Shown here in pieces: positions 47,839-59,835 of a DNA stretch of 64,000 bases. This DNA is from Drosophila pseudoobscura (Eukaryota > Arthropoda > Insecta > Diptera > Drosophilidae), in contig NC_046679.1 of assembly GCF_009870125.1 (NCBI RefSeq), positions 1,550,001 to 1,614,000 on the forward strand, given 5' to 3'. Positions within the stretch are counted from its first letter, which is position 1, and each line of letters starts with the position of its first letter. The notes under the pieces are model-generated. The model saw nothing but the letters and a program-made list of their open reading frames with translations. It was not told where the DNA came from and ran no database searches. A program made the position numbers and the translations under genes.

Positions 47839-50406
47839 ATGAATTCGTTGTGGTGCGTCGTACTCTTTCTGACATTGACCTTCCCGTGGGCGTTGGAGGC
47901 TCTCATAAGAGAGCACTCATCATCAGCTTATCCTCATATCCGCACGCCCTTTCACTCGCGGGGAAAACGTGATGATGATGATGAAAGATGTCCGAAAGAA
48001 AGAAGGGTCTGTCGATTGAAGCACGGCAGATACAAGTTCATCAGCTGCGATCAGGATTTCCAGGGACCCGATTTTCCAGATGGTTTCTTGTACTGTGATG
48101 CCACAAGCTGCCGACCGGAGGAGTTCCAGCACGACTATATCGTACGGAACCACGACCAGACACCGCACGTGAACCAGTGGAAGCAAGCCCGAGTCGGGGA
48201 GAATGCCACATTGCACGACGTGTGTATCCTGACGAACGGAATGCCGGTCACGAGAAGGTGCGAGCGAGTCGACAACAGGGCCAAGTGGGAGACAATAGAT
48301 AAATGGCGGCCCGTCGTGTGCCTGAGACGCTTCAGGGAGCGGACGATCAGCGTGGAGCTGAACGACCTGCATGACGACATCCTCGAGGGAAGGCGGCGCA
48401 CCAACGATACCCAGGGACGACGTCAGATGGCGGCCACGATGAGGGACATGTTCAGGCAGCAGGACAAGAGTGTCCTGCCCGCCGATGTGCACATGACGGG
48501 GCAGGTGCTTGGGGCCCTGATGGAGCAGGACAAAGACGCGGCGGTCAGCGCGGACTTAGTCAGTGTTTACAAAGAAATTATGTCCACTGACAGCCAGGTG
48601 CTGCGCCTCTCCGCCCAGCTGAATGCCACCAACTCGCTGCTCACTCAGTTCGAGGACTACATGGATGGCCTGGCCAAGCAGATGGTGTCCAGGGACCAGT
48701 GCGGCAAGGTCGTGCCACAGGCCCAGGCAGCCAGCGATGCCCTCGAAGTGGCAGCCACGGGAGTGGAAACTGTCAACTTCTCGGACATCGGCATCCAGGC
48801 ACTGCTGAGCGGCAACCTCAGCGTGTTCTTTGTCAATCCGGAGTGCGACAACATCACGGGCATAGCCATCTACTCAGCCCTTGCCGAGGGTCGAAAATCC
48901 AGCAGCGAGTTCTGGTATCGCTTCCTTCGCGCCAGCGACAGCTTGGACAGCTTGAAGCGGGAGTCCGACCTCGAGACGGCCACCTTCCTGCCCAAACAGC
49001 TGTGGGAAAAGGTGAAGCAGAGCGGAGCCACCTACTTGGTCTTCAAGATCTATGCCCACGACGCTCTCTTTGTGGAAATGTCGCAGACACGCAGTCGCAG
49101 GCCTCGCAGCAAGGTTATATCCATCTCCATACCAGGCCTATTGAGTGAGTAATCTAGCTACTTTTGAGCGACTGTGCTGGCTTCACGTTTCCCTCTTTAT
49201 ATTACAGATCCAGTCCTGCCCGAGAGTCTGCCCTTCCTATTGCGCAACCAGAACATCCGTGAGCCGGATGCGAGGTCCATCAACAGCGGCAGCGGCTGCG
49301 GCTACTGGAACTATCAGACCTGGTCGGAATACGGCGTAACCACCAGCAGCAGCAGCAGCCGCTCTGACCTGCTGCGGGATCCGATCATCGTCTGCCACAC
49401 GGACCACCTCACTCAGTTCTCGTTCCTTATCGGCGGCAGCTACCGCACCAACGACCTGGGCGAGGAGGTTCTAATCACGCCCCTCAACGAGCGGGTGCTG
49501 GACATCATCTCTATTGTGGGCTGCTGCCTGTCGCTGATGGGAGTGCTTGGCATCTTCCTCACCGCCGCCCTCTTCAAGAGTTGGCGCAGCCAGGCGTCCA
49601 CCAAGGTGCTCCTCCATCTGTGCCTGGCCATGACTCTCCAAATGGTTCTGTTCGTCTTCCTCAATACGGACGACATCTCCGAGCAGCTGGTCGTGAACGG
49701 AGACACTGTACGCTGTGTGGCCCTCGGCGCCTTCCTGCAGTACTCTATTCTGGTGCTCTTCTGCTGGATGCTCATCATCGCCTTCCTCCAGTTCCAGCGG
49801 TACGTCACGGTGATTGGCATCGAGAGGCCCAGCCACTATATTCTGAAGGCGGCGCTGGTGGCCTGGTCCCTGCCTCTTCTGCCCACCTTGTTGGTAGCTC
49901 TCATAGACCCCGACTGCTACTTGCCTACGGCCGCACAGCTGGCAACGGACACGGGGATTTGCTATCCCTCGGGGCACGGCCTCATCTTCGGCCTGGTGTT
50001 GCCCGTCACCCTCGTCACGGCGGCCAACCTGGTGATCTTTGTATATGTCTTCTACAGCATCTCGCACTCGCTCGGCCAGAGCGTCCATAAGTCCGAGCGG
50101 AAGATGGTCGTCAAGCAGATCCGCCTCTCCATTCTACTCTTCTTCCTGCTGGGGCTCTCCTGGATCTTCGGCATCTTCGCCTTCATGCAGGCGGGCGTGG
50201 CCTTCTCGTATCTCTTCTGCATCACGGCCACCATGCAGGGATTCGTGCTGTTCGTCTACTTTGTGCTCTTCGATGCAGCCGCTCGACGGGCCTGGATGGG
50301 TCTCTTGTGCCCCACCAAAATGTCGATGGACGTGCAGAAGCGCACCACCGAGCTGCAGTCGATGACCACATCATCCACCAACTACTCGCACAGATCGCAT
50401 AATTAG
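47839..50406 (+). CDS. Adhesion-type GPCR with GPS site (CG11318/CG15556 group)
   Basis: Seven-helix receptor of 834 residues, of the insect adhesion-type group represented in D. melanogaster by CG11318 and CG15556; I cannot say which is the ortholog. Exons are 47839-49144 and 49208-50406, with one 63-base intron (phase 1). A signal peptide (MNSLWCVVLFLTLTFPWALE) is followed by a Cys-rich extracellular region with sequons, about residues 50-160. Next come a helical GAIN-like region and the GPS: CGYWNYQTW near residue 466, and CHTDHLTQF with the HL/T autoproteolysis triad at 502-504. Seven hydrophobic helices follow from about 530 to 800, including CWMLIIAFLQFQRY (TM3), LLFFLLGLSWIFGIFAF (TM6) and TMQGFVLFVYFVLFD (TM7). 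The cytosolic tail is short and Ser/Thr-rich. All GPS residues are intact. Its paralog at 59836-62240 faces it. Confidence 0.92.
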
Positions 50407-50515
50407 TGTCCCTCATTCGTCCCTCATTTCCCAGTCAGCTATCCTCAGACGCTACCATTTTCCAGTCAGCTCTCGCCATCCACCGAACAACGAACAAAAT
50501 GTACTCAACAAGTGT

Positions 50516-50521
50516 ATTAAA
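50516..50521 (+). terminator. Candidate polyadenylation signal of the 47.8 kb GPCR
   Basis: ATTAAA, a common variant signal, 110 bases after the stop codon. Confidence 0.4.
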
Positions 50522-52336
50522 TATTTATTGTATTTTTACTGAAATTCCCCCTTAGTTTTGTACTTTTAGTGGCAATATTTAAACTGAAAAGTGTGGCTGC
50601 CTTGGCCATCAATCAATGCGATGCGCCAGAGCTGTGTGCACAGTGGGCCAAATGTATTTCCCAAGGATCTTTGTATACACTCACAATACTTCAATGTACT
50701 TTGAAATACTTTGCATTACAATATTGTACATTTGAGGATTACAAATATCGATCCACTGTGCATAAATTTGTGTGGATTGTGAGGGTGGGTTGCGTGTGCC
50801 TGTGACTGTGCCTGTGTTTTGATGAACGGCAGGTGTGAAACATTTCACTGCCCCAAAAATAACGACCTGACCGCCACCTGCCTCAGCGCTCGCATATTTA
50901 TTGTCTAAAGGAATCTCACGCCGGTTGCCCAAGTGCTTCGAAATTAATGGCCATGGCAACTGGAGGGCAGTAAAGGGAGCGCTTAAGCTGCCCCCAGGAG
51001 GGGCTTTAAAGCCAAGGTACCTTTACTTCTGGCCTCTGGGCACGCCTCGAAGGATAACTCATCAAAACGTTCACATCGATTGCGTTGGTTCCTTAATTAT
51101 GAGCCGGGATGGAAATGGAAAGCGGAGAATGCTTTCTCTTTGATTAGTGGCGTGTTACATGCGCCACTCTCGATTCGATGCTGATTGATGGTCCATGTCA
51201 GTGGCGCTGGATGGGTGAGATTAATCGCTTGGTACAGGTATAGCAGATAAAGGTACAGCAGCTACCTTCGGAAGGAGCACTCTGTCTGACTGCATTTGCT
51301 GGGCATCTTGTGGGCAAAGTTAGTTGGGGTAAATGCATTCGGAATGGAATTCCAAGAGGGGAGGCCTTCAACTCAGCCAGACAGGCCATGGAGAATGCGG
51401 AGAATTAATATTAAAACATGCCCGAGATGACTTTTGAGCAGAGGAGGTGCTCAAATCATGCGCAACTTGAAATAAATTGCTTAACATTCTCCTCTCCGGC
51501 AGCCACACAACAATGTCAAGGGTCACAGCAGGGACGCAGAAGGGACAACAGCTCTGCCGGAGACAGAGGAGACAGAAGAGACAGAGACAGAAACAGGGCC
51601 GAAAAACAGAGTCGGAGGCAATGTGTAAGCCATGTCAAGCAAAAGGTTGGCAACAAGTAAGCAAGTAAGCCAACAACAAGTCTTGGATGTGTGCATTAAA
51701 AGTCAACGACTCGGCAAATGAATTGCAGGCACAAACAAATTAAATTAGCGCAGCAGTAACTTTTGCTACACGTTTTTGGATGTGCTTGTGGGTGACCTCT
51801 AGACCTCTAGACCACTAGACGCAATTCCAGCTCCAACGAGCCCGAAAGAAGGTCCAAAGACGCCCCAAAAATTCCAGTCCATCAGGGTATTACGAGGCTT
51901 CACCTGCGGCCCAAGGAATCCATGGAGATGGCGGCATTAAATGTGTTTAGTGGCAATCAATAATCTTGCGGTGAGAATTAATTAGTCTAATCTGATGGCC
52001 AAAGATTTGGACCGCATTTAATGGTGGCTGAACATAATTAAAGTTAATTGAGCTTTGCCAGAGATTAAACTGAAATTTAGTAAGCCTGCATAGGGCCCAT
52101 GCATCATCTGGGGTGGAAGGGGGGACCTTTTGCCGACATTTCGCATATGTGGCGTATATGTCGTAAGGAAAGCGCTCACGTTTCTGTGTGGCACTGGCAG
52201 ATCCGATTTCACCGCTCAGCATCTGACATAATTGCACCTCTGACAAAGGGGCCAGGACCCACTAATCATAGCTTTAATTTTGGCCAAGCAAAGAGCACAC
52301 GGAAGAGAGTACCGAAGAGAGTGGAATACTCTGAGC

Positions 52337-52675
52337 ATGCGCTGCTCTTCGTTGCTTTTATGCCCCGCCTGCATTTGCTTACGTTACGTATACGCAATTC
52401 CTCTCCCAGACTACGTACCCGCCGCGTACACCCAAGGAGACTTCTTTGGAAGGAAAGGCCGTACAAGAAGAGGCCAAAACACAAGCCCAAGCCTCTGCCG
52501 AAGGCCAGACAACAGTTTGCGGCATTCAACGCTTTTGAACGGTACTCAGGCGGAAGTGCGAGCTCCTGCAAGAAGTCCAACTCGGACAATCTTCGTTGTT
52601 CTAGGTCCTATATACTATACATACAATCGTTTGGCACATTATGGAACGTGTCTAGGCATCTCTGAGGCTAGCTAG
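52337..52675 (+). CDS. Weak candidate for a small secreted protein
   Basis: A 112-codon frame beginning MRCSSLLLCPACICLRYVYA, which could be a signal peptide, then IPLPDYVPAAYTQGDFFG and a basic KGRTRRG stretch. The neighbouring frame in the same direction encodes a Lys/Pro-rich segment (RPYKKRPKHKPKPLPKARQQ), so the true frame is unclear and an intron or frameshift may be present. No promoter or family support. It could be chance. Confidence 0.2.
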   Translation: MRCSSLLLCPACICLRYVYAIPLPDYVPAAYTQGDFFGRKGRTRRGQNTSPSLCRRPDNSLRHSTLLNGTQAEVRAPARSPTRTIFVVLGPIYYTYNRLAHYGTCLGISEAS

Positions 52676-52789
52676 CTGCCAGCGAAGGGTCCAAAGTGTT
52701 TTAGAGTCGCTTTTAAGGCGCTCGCTCGCCAAAATTCAAATCCATAAAAGTGTCATTAGGGTGTCGCATAAAATAGAAAAGGTGTTCGC

Positions 52790-52806
52790 ACACACACACA
52801 CACACA
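52790..52806. repeat. CA dinucleotide repeat
   Basis: Eight CA units. Confidence 0.8.
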
Positions 52807-55800
52807 GCACACGGCAGAGAAATTAATTAAAAAAGGCAAACTCGGGTCCGAAATAAATTGCGCATAAGATTTATGCAAAGGGTCCTCCAGCTTCAGCTCC
52901 AGCTCCAGCTCCAGCGCCTCGGTCTTTGGCTTAGCAAAATAGCATGGATTCGGAGTCGTGCTGTTGCTGATGCTGCCTCAAACTTGTTCAATTCATTAGG
53001 CAGTAAGTACGATGGCAATAAACATGGCCTAGACACGTGCCGGTTCACAGGTTGTTAGTATTATTAAATGTATATATAGATTCTTATTAGACGGGGGAAT
53101 GCGCCAGGAATAGAATATTAAATTTGCCTGCGTGCGGGGTCCCGGGAAGGTCAGCATTTTGCACGCAAAAATTAGCAAAAAATAGAACTTAAATATTAAC
53201 GCGAGACATGCGAGTGCGTGGCCGTTCACTGGGAAGTAGAGGGTTGCCCAAAGAGTTCCGAAAACGTGTACGTTTTGGGTGTATTCCACTGTTGGATCCG
53301 CCTTCGCTTGTGGACAAGTGACTCTTCACTCATGTTTGCCTTATATGTATGCATTGTTTGCCCCATAAAACAGAAACTGAAAGCACCAGCAGCACCACCA
53401 CAACGAACGTCTGATTCAGATTGTTCCAGGACACAGGCAAATGAAGTAATACTCGTATGTAAGGCAAACAAGCAGGCACACAGCCACGGACACAGACGGA
53501 TGGTCTTTGCTGACACAGATATACAGATACTCGGCGAAGGACACTGCTTCTGCGGGCAATTAAGCGCTGTGCTTAAGCCTGATGAGGATTTCAGCGCGAG
53601 ATAAATATCACAGCAACGGGAGAGGGAAGGCCTGTCTATATGTACTGCTCCGTGTCTGCCCATCCCCGAGGCGAGTGTAATAATTGCGAGCGCATATTAC
53701 ATCTATTTGCTGAAGTACGAGCAAGTGTGAGATTAATTTGATTACCGGCGAGGGCGTGGGCGAGGGCGAGGGAGAAGGCGAGTGTGCTTGTGCTTGTGGA
53801 CGTGCTTGTGTGGGTGAGAGAGCTGATTATGTTGCCTACTTTTATGGTGCGAAAAGGGGACCTGGGCGTTGATTATGAACTCCACTCTAGCGAGGCAACG
53901 GAGTCCAATTTCTAACCTGTTGCACTCCTCCACCGGCACATTGAACCTTTGCCAACTTTTATCGCCCAGAACTTTGGCAAACACTTGCCAGACATTAAAT
54001 TCCATCCTATTTCATTAGCAGCTAAACATAAATTAGCCTTTAAGTCGATGTTAGTGTGCACTCGTAGTATTGTCCTTTGTCTGCTGGTTGCTGTCTGTTG
54101 CTTTTGTTTAAAGTTCAGAGAGCGTGAAATGCTAACAAGTTAATTGAAATTCCTGCAGCGTTCCACGTGCGATTGTTTGCTCTTGGGACACAACAAGGCA
54201 AAAGTCAACCTCGCCCAAAGGAAAGCGTTTCTTTTTCCCATTTTCCTGCTGGTTTTACTTTTTGTCTTTTGTCTTTTGCCTTTTCCCCTTTCCCTTTGCC
54301 CATTCCCCATTGGCTTTGCCTTTGCCTTTGCCCATTTCCTTTGGACAGTCTGTTCAGCCGGGCTAAGCAAACACTTAGCTGGTGTGAAAAAAAAGTAGAG
54401 AAGTGCAAATTTATATTCCCCTCAGTGGGGGAGTGGCACAGCAATATATATGAGCGCGCAGTGTATAAGTGCCATCTTTTGATGCGAGACATAAAAAATA
54501 TTTAAATATTGTTGTAAGAGACTTTCGCCGACAGAAATACACTGAGAGCCATTTGCATTGTATATTCAGACAATGTATCTTCCGAGCTCCACTCCTTGCT
54601 TCCATCCGTAAAGTAAAGTAGTTCCAGGTGTGCCCAGAGGGAGCCAGCAGAAACTATGGGGTTTATTGCATGTCAGCGCACAACTTATGCCTTGCCAACT
54701 GAAATACCAAAGAGGCACACAAGATTGCGGTCCAAAAAGGTAAAAACAGACCGGAACACAGACGAAACTGTATCTGGATTTGCATATCTGACGTATGCAC
54801 GAGCCGCAGGAGCCGCTAAAAGCCACACCGCATCAAAATGGCCCCGGGGAATTGCGTCAAAATGAGAATGTGTAGCCCGGAATTTGCATACAACTAAATA
54901 TATCAGAGACCTACATTGGATTCTCTGGCACACTGGTGTCCAAAATTATGCCCCACATCTAGGTTTTTATTATTCTTTATCTATTATAAAAACTACGAAA
55001 AGCTATAGTGGCCATAAATGATGGAGCGCTGGACTCTACCCGACATTTATCTTCATTTTTTTTGCCGCAATGTGTATGTGGCATTGGGGATTATTGCACA
55101 AAGCGCATAAACTTATTAAATATGCAGAAATTCTTTTTATTTTTGCACTGCTGCCGGGGTACAGTAGTGGGGTGGCGGGGTGCTGCTGTCAGTTGCAAAT
55201 TTCTGGCTCATTCTTGTATTATGATGAATGATTGCCAGCTGGGAGTTGTGCAGTCGGAGCAAAGGCAGAGGCACAGTTACAGGAGGCAGAAGGCAGAAGG
55301 CAGAAGAAAGAAGGCCAAACAGCATAAATTATGTACAGGTTGAAAGGTCAAAGGTAAAGCTAGCTTTCTGGCAGAGCTCCTCCGACCTCGGGGAGATTGA
55401 GGCATCTTCATTAATGTCAAAGTAGACAACTCAAAGCTCCAAAACGCCAGGCTCTGCCAGTTTGCCAATTGACTGCAGCAAAAGGCAAACTATTTTAATT
55501 AGTTTTTCGGTATCCGAAAAGTTTGTTCAACCTTTAATTACACTAGGCCCAAATAGAGACAGGCAGACAGGCCATAAGAAAGTGGAATGGCATGCAAGCG
55601 ATGGGAATGGGAATGTCGTGACTGTCCAATATAAATATAATCGATGATCCATTTGGACGATCCCGATAACTGGAGGATAATGGGTCGGTCTGTCTGGACG
55701 CACCCTTCGGGATGGAAGGAAGGACAAGGACACTCCCTACTGGGGGAGTCCGAGGAGCAGGTGGAGCGGCTCTCGAGTGCGCCAAGTCGATTGGAAAGCA

Positions 55801-56116
55801 ATTCGCTTGCCCTTGTCATGCATAAAATATGAGGCAACGGAGACCATAACTCAATTTGCTGCTTGCATCCACGCTACGTTTCTTATTTCACGATTTTGGC
55901 CTGCCTCATGTGCGGATTCCCATTTGCTAGTCTCCGCTCATATCATCATCATCAGCATCGAATCGAAATGGGTATGGAGATGGGAATCAGAGTGGGAATA
56001 CCAATAAAATGCCGGTCTTCAATTTAGTTTAGTTCAAAAGCCCATCAAACTCATTACGCAGCATTCAGGATTTAGTTCTGGACATTTGGGCCAACTTTTG
56101 TGGCCCTCTTTTGATG

Positions 56117-56134
56117 CCCTAGCAGAGGGTAATA
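56117..56134 (-). repeat. Copy of an imperfect palindromic AATACCCT...AGAGGG element
   Basis: CCCTAGCAGAGGGTAATA here; the related TAATACCCTCGCAGAGGG is at 12528-12545 and a weaker TAATACCCTCTGG is at 26171. Such motifs are scattered in Drosophila genomes; the role here is unknown. Confidence 0.4.
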
Positions 56135-58421
56135 CGATGCGAGGCAGATGATTGTAGCAGCCGCTCCATCCTAACAGACTATATAAATGTAGGTGGGTTA
56201 TTCCAGTCCCCCTACTTTGCAGAGTGGCACAAATATAACTCACATATTCCTAGATTTTTGTACAACGTAAAACCACCAAAAAAGAGATCGTCCACCAGGG
56301 GTATTAGTACATGCGACTCCCGCAGCCAGGATCCCATTTTTGTTTGTTTGTTATTTCTTTTGTTCTCTTTGACAGGGGAGCCTCCCCAAACATATGCGAC
56401 AGAGGATTTAGCACTCAACGGCAGCTGGACTCGCTCCAATGGATGGCTGCTTCCCCGAACCCCTGCCCTGATTATGATGCTGCTTTTGAATGGCATATGA
56501 AATATGTATTATGTATTATGGAGTATGTAGTATGGTGTGTGGACAAACATTGTACATATGTGCTCATAAGCGGTGTGCTCAGCCGGAAAGGACCCTCATC
56601 AATATGGATGTATGGCTGATGGTCGTGTTCGGAGTACGGTTCGTGGCTTGAGCTTCTCGCTCTGGAGTTGGTCGAGTTAATTGCATAAATAATTTACATA
56701 GTAATTACAAGCGAATCATCGTTCTACCAGCATTCCATTGCATGGAAGAACCCGCTCATCTCATCATCCCCTTTGTTAGTTTGCATATAAATCAAAATGC
56801 TAATGCAATCGAGTCGATATTTGCATTCTGCATAATCCTGCAAAATTTGTTATTGCCTAATGCCACAAGCTTATTTGCAGCCAACGTGGAGCTTTAATTG
56901 CGTTTCCGTTTCCGTTGGCTGACTCATCAATATTTTAGGGGGTGGGTGGGAGGTCTTACCCTAAGGCTGAGCAGAGGGAGGCAGGAAGTGCTCCAGTGCA
57001 CTTTCATTTGATAGCCATTTTGGTAATTGTACGCGAGATCTGGAAAAACTTTTCCAATGGTGTGGCGTGTGAGCTGTGGGCGTGAAAAAGCCATCATTTG
57101 ATTGCATTCTAATTAAATCGAGTTCGTAAATCTCTGCTGCTTATCTGAATAAACATTTGAGTGAATATTCAAAGCAAAGCTCTTTTATAAAGATAATCAA
57201 TTAATTCAAACATCAATTAATGATTGGATTGGTCGTATTCTGCTCAGCTGATTACCATTTTACAATCAATCGATCAGTCGTTAAGCTGTTTTGCGATCAT
57301 TTACCGATTGCTGCTCATAAGTATGTTAATCGAGCAACCCCCCCGCCCGGTTGATTCGATTCGATTCGATTGATTATCTGCCATTTCAACATCTCAATCG
57401 ATCCGAGCACACATTAAACACATCAACTATGGGCTGGGGGTAATACAATACGGGTCTCGAGCAGCTCTATCACTTAGCATATGAATCGCATTATGTTCTC
57501 TTTTGTTGGCCCCATCTTCAGATCTAATCCATATTTGAGAGAGTCATCATTCAGTTTGGATCGGAGCTCTGCGACGGCCATATCGAATGACAAGACAAAC
57601 GATCATCGAGCTTCGATGCTTTTGATGCGTATTGTCAGGCACGGCACAAAGAGTCGAGTCGGTGATTAAAAATCAATATAAATTCACTACAAAGGAGTCT
57701 CTGGTCTGAGCTGGCCACGCTTCTACATCTCTATATAGAAACTATTATGCAAATTAGCCCTAGATGAGCGAATAGCCGACCTCTTGTAAGGCGACCACTC
57801 ATAAAGTTGATTTATTCAGTTGTTTTAAATCAAATCTGCATAATTATATCGGCGCGAACACCCCAAAGAAGTCGCCCGGCCGTCTGTGCCAAAAAAACCC
57901 AGCTATCTGGCTATCTGGCTATCTGTGGGATCTCAGTCATCAAGTCAGCTGAGAAATGGCAGAGATTGTCTTAGTAGGGGCTTGGCTTGGTATAGGTAGT
58001 GGGAATGGGAATCTGTTGATCGATTAAACTGGATTGCAAAATATATATTTAGTCGCTCACGAAGGTGATCTTCGAAGCGATCTTCTATGCATAAATCACG
58101 TGCCAGTGCCAGTGCCAGTGCCAGCCGCCGAAAACCGAAAAATTAGTCGGAGGAACAGAGCATGGAGAACGGAGAATGGAGAACGGAGGGAGAATGTCTA
58201 TGACTGGGCCCCGAACGCTGCTCGGACGGCTAGAAATTTATGTAAATGCATGGATGGAAATGGAGATGGCAATGGAGACCCTGAACTTGAAACGAGTCGA
58301 TGGAGGAGAATGGCGGACGCAGACCCACCAGAGCAGCTCGCCTGTGCTCAGTCTGTTGTTGAGCCAAACGGAGAGCGGTCGAAGATCGTGCTGAAATCGA
58401 AAGATAATTCATAGGGAAAAC

Positions 58422-58907
58422 ATGTACAGGTCGTGCTTTTGGGTAAGTGTATCCTCATACCCCGCGGATGAATCATTAAATGATTTGCCACTTAACTTCC
58501 AGTTGCTGCTCGTCTCAATGCTGGCCGTGGTTGGAGCCGGCACTCAGAGTCGGGAGTATTTGCCTCGCCGCCAGCCTCAACCGTACTTCTACTCGACGCC
58601 AGCGCCAAGCACCATGGCAGCACTACGGCGGATTATCCAAGGCCATCTGCAACGCTTTCAGCTGGCGGACAGTCCGCAGTTCTCGCGGCGAGCCCTCAAT
58701 CAGCAGGCCAAAACGGAAGTGGGCTCCAAGATGCAGTTGCTGGTCTACGTCCGCATGCCCGCCGCCTCGGAGCACATACTGGACTACGCCCTGCCACCGA
58801 ATACGCCGACACCAAAGAACTATGCACAGAATTTCCTGCCCGACGGCAAGGATGTGGTACCCGGAAGCTCTTACATACCGCTGCGATTACTCTTGATACG
58901 ACGCTGA
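58422..58907 (+). CDS. Small secreted protein, two exons
   Basis: Protein of 141 residues that I do not recognise. Exon 1 is 58422-58442 (seven codons, MYRSCFW), followed by a 60-base intron with a GTAAGT donor and CTTCCAG acceptor; exon 2 is 58503-58907. The join completes a signal peptide (FWLLLVSMLAVVGAG) that is split by the intron. The mature part begins TQSREYLPRRQPQPYFYST and has a central helix-prone segment (MAALRRIIQGHLQRFQLAD). It continues with MQLLVYVRMPAASEHILDYA and a Pro-rich region, ending LRLLLIRR. There are no cysteines after the signal peptide. AATAAA follows at 59238-59243. Intron placement inside a signal peptide and C/G-rich third positions support a real gene. Confidence 0.8.
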   Translation: MYRSCFWVSVSSYPADESLNDLPLNFQLLLVSMLAVVGAGTQSREYLPRRQPQPYFYSTPAPSTMAALRRIIQGHLQRFQLADSPQFSRRALNQQAKTEVGSKMQLLVYVRMPAASEHILDYALPPNTPTPKNYAQNFLPDGKDVVPGSSYIPLRLLLIRR

Positions 58908-59809
58908 GTTGTTGTCGCGCTGTCGGCGGCGGCACCGTGTGTTGTTCAAACGAGTTCGGCATCGGTATCGGCTTCGGCTTCGGCTTCTGGGCTATGGAAT
59001 GCCGTCGCGAATCGCAGCGGAGGCAACCAGTAGATGAGGCTAATTTGTTTTAATCTTACTGGTTCTTATAGTAGTATACATATAACTTAACGATATTTTA
59101 ATTTTTTGTTTTAAGGCCAGTGCTGGCATTTAAGTGCGACAATCTAATTTAAGCCAAAACACAACATCCACGCGATCCCCATCCCTTCCCCTGCACCCAC
59201 CACAGCCATGACTATGAGTTACGACCCTATCACATCCAATAAAGCCGAGTGAGCGACCTCCCGTCGTAATAATCTATGAAAAAAAATTCACCGAAAACCC
59301 CAGAGATTGTCATCTCATTTACATAAATTAGAAGCGATAAATTTAAACGAGCCGACCGGGGAATTACTTGTCCGCTCGATCCGGTTGAAGCGGTTAAAAG
59401 CTCATACATACAAAGCTCAGATGCCTTAGCTCAAAAAGCTCCCAGCAGATGGCTGGCCAGCTTTCAACTTAAAGCAGCGAGCTTTTGTCAGATATGTTCG
59501 ATTTTAATTCCTGCACCGATACCTGCATCGATTCTTGAGTGTCATAGCAAGCAGATTCTAATCTGTTTGGCGCGCTCGCTTGAAAGTAAAATTTGAACTG
59601 AATTTCAGCCTGATCTGAGCAAATCATTAACCAAGTAGACTGGTTTCGCTGTATATGAACGCCGGCAATTATCCAGCTAGCTTAACAGATTCAAATTTTA
59701 ACTTCGAGCGAAATTTGTTTATATTTCATTTTAATTAAGCGAAAGCTGACTAAAGGTTGCACAGTTACTTAGGAGTTTATTTTATATTCTAATAATTATA
59801 GTATCTATT
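58908..59809. other. 3' UTR and intergenic DNA between convergent genes
   Basis: Starts with the 3' UTR of the small secreted-protein gene; the remainder separates it from the convergent GPCR. TTCGGC repeats occur near 58970. No further gene seen. Confidence 0.5.
59238..59243 (+). terminator. Polyadenylation signal of the small secreted-protein gene
   Basis: AATAAA 330 bases after the stop codon. Confidence 0.6.
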
Positions 59810-59815
59810 TTATTG
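59810..59815 (-). terminator. Polyadenylation signal of the 62 kb GPCR
   Basis: AATAAA on the minus strand, about 20 bases past the stop codon. Confidence 0.6.
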
Positions 59816-59835
59816 GCATTATAGACTATACATTC

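Larger units (their letters stand above)
50522..58421. other. Intergenic DNA between the two GPCR genes
   Basis: Apart from the weak candidate at 52337-52675, no exon recognised. Contains a CA repeat (52790-52806), GGGCGA repeats (53752-53775), an AT-rich homeodomain-motif segment at 57170-57330, tandem GATTC units (57355-57372), CTGGCTAT units (57903-57925) and CAGTGC units (58101-58122). Confidence 0.5.

Noticed and set aside
47923-48492. Minus-strand frame of 189 codons inside the GPCR exon
   Set aside because: Shadow of the receptor gene; no independent features.
52266-52589. Minus-strand frame with a hydrophobic middle
   Set aside because: Begins with a non-ATG codon and overlaps a plus-strand frame of equal quality; no support.
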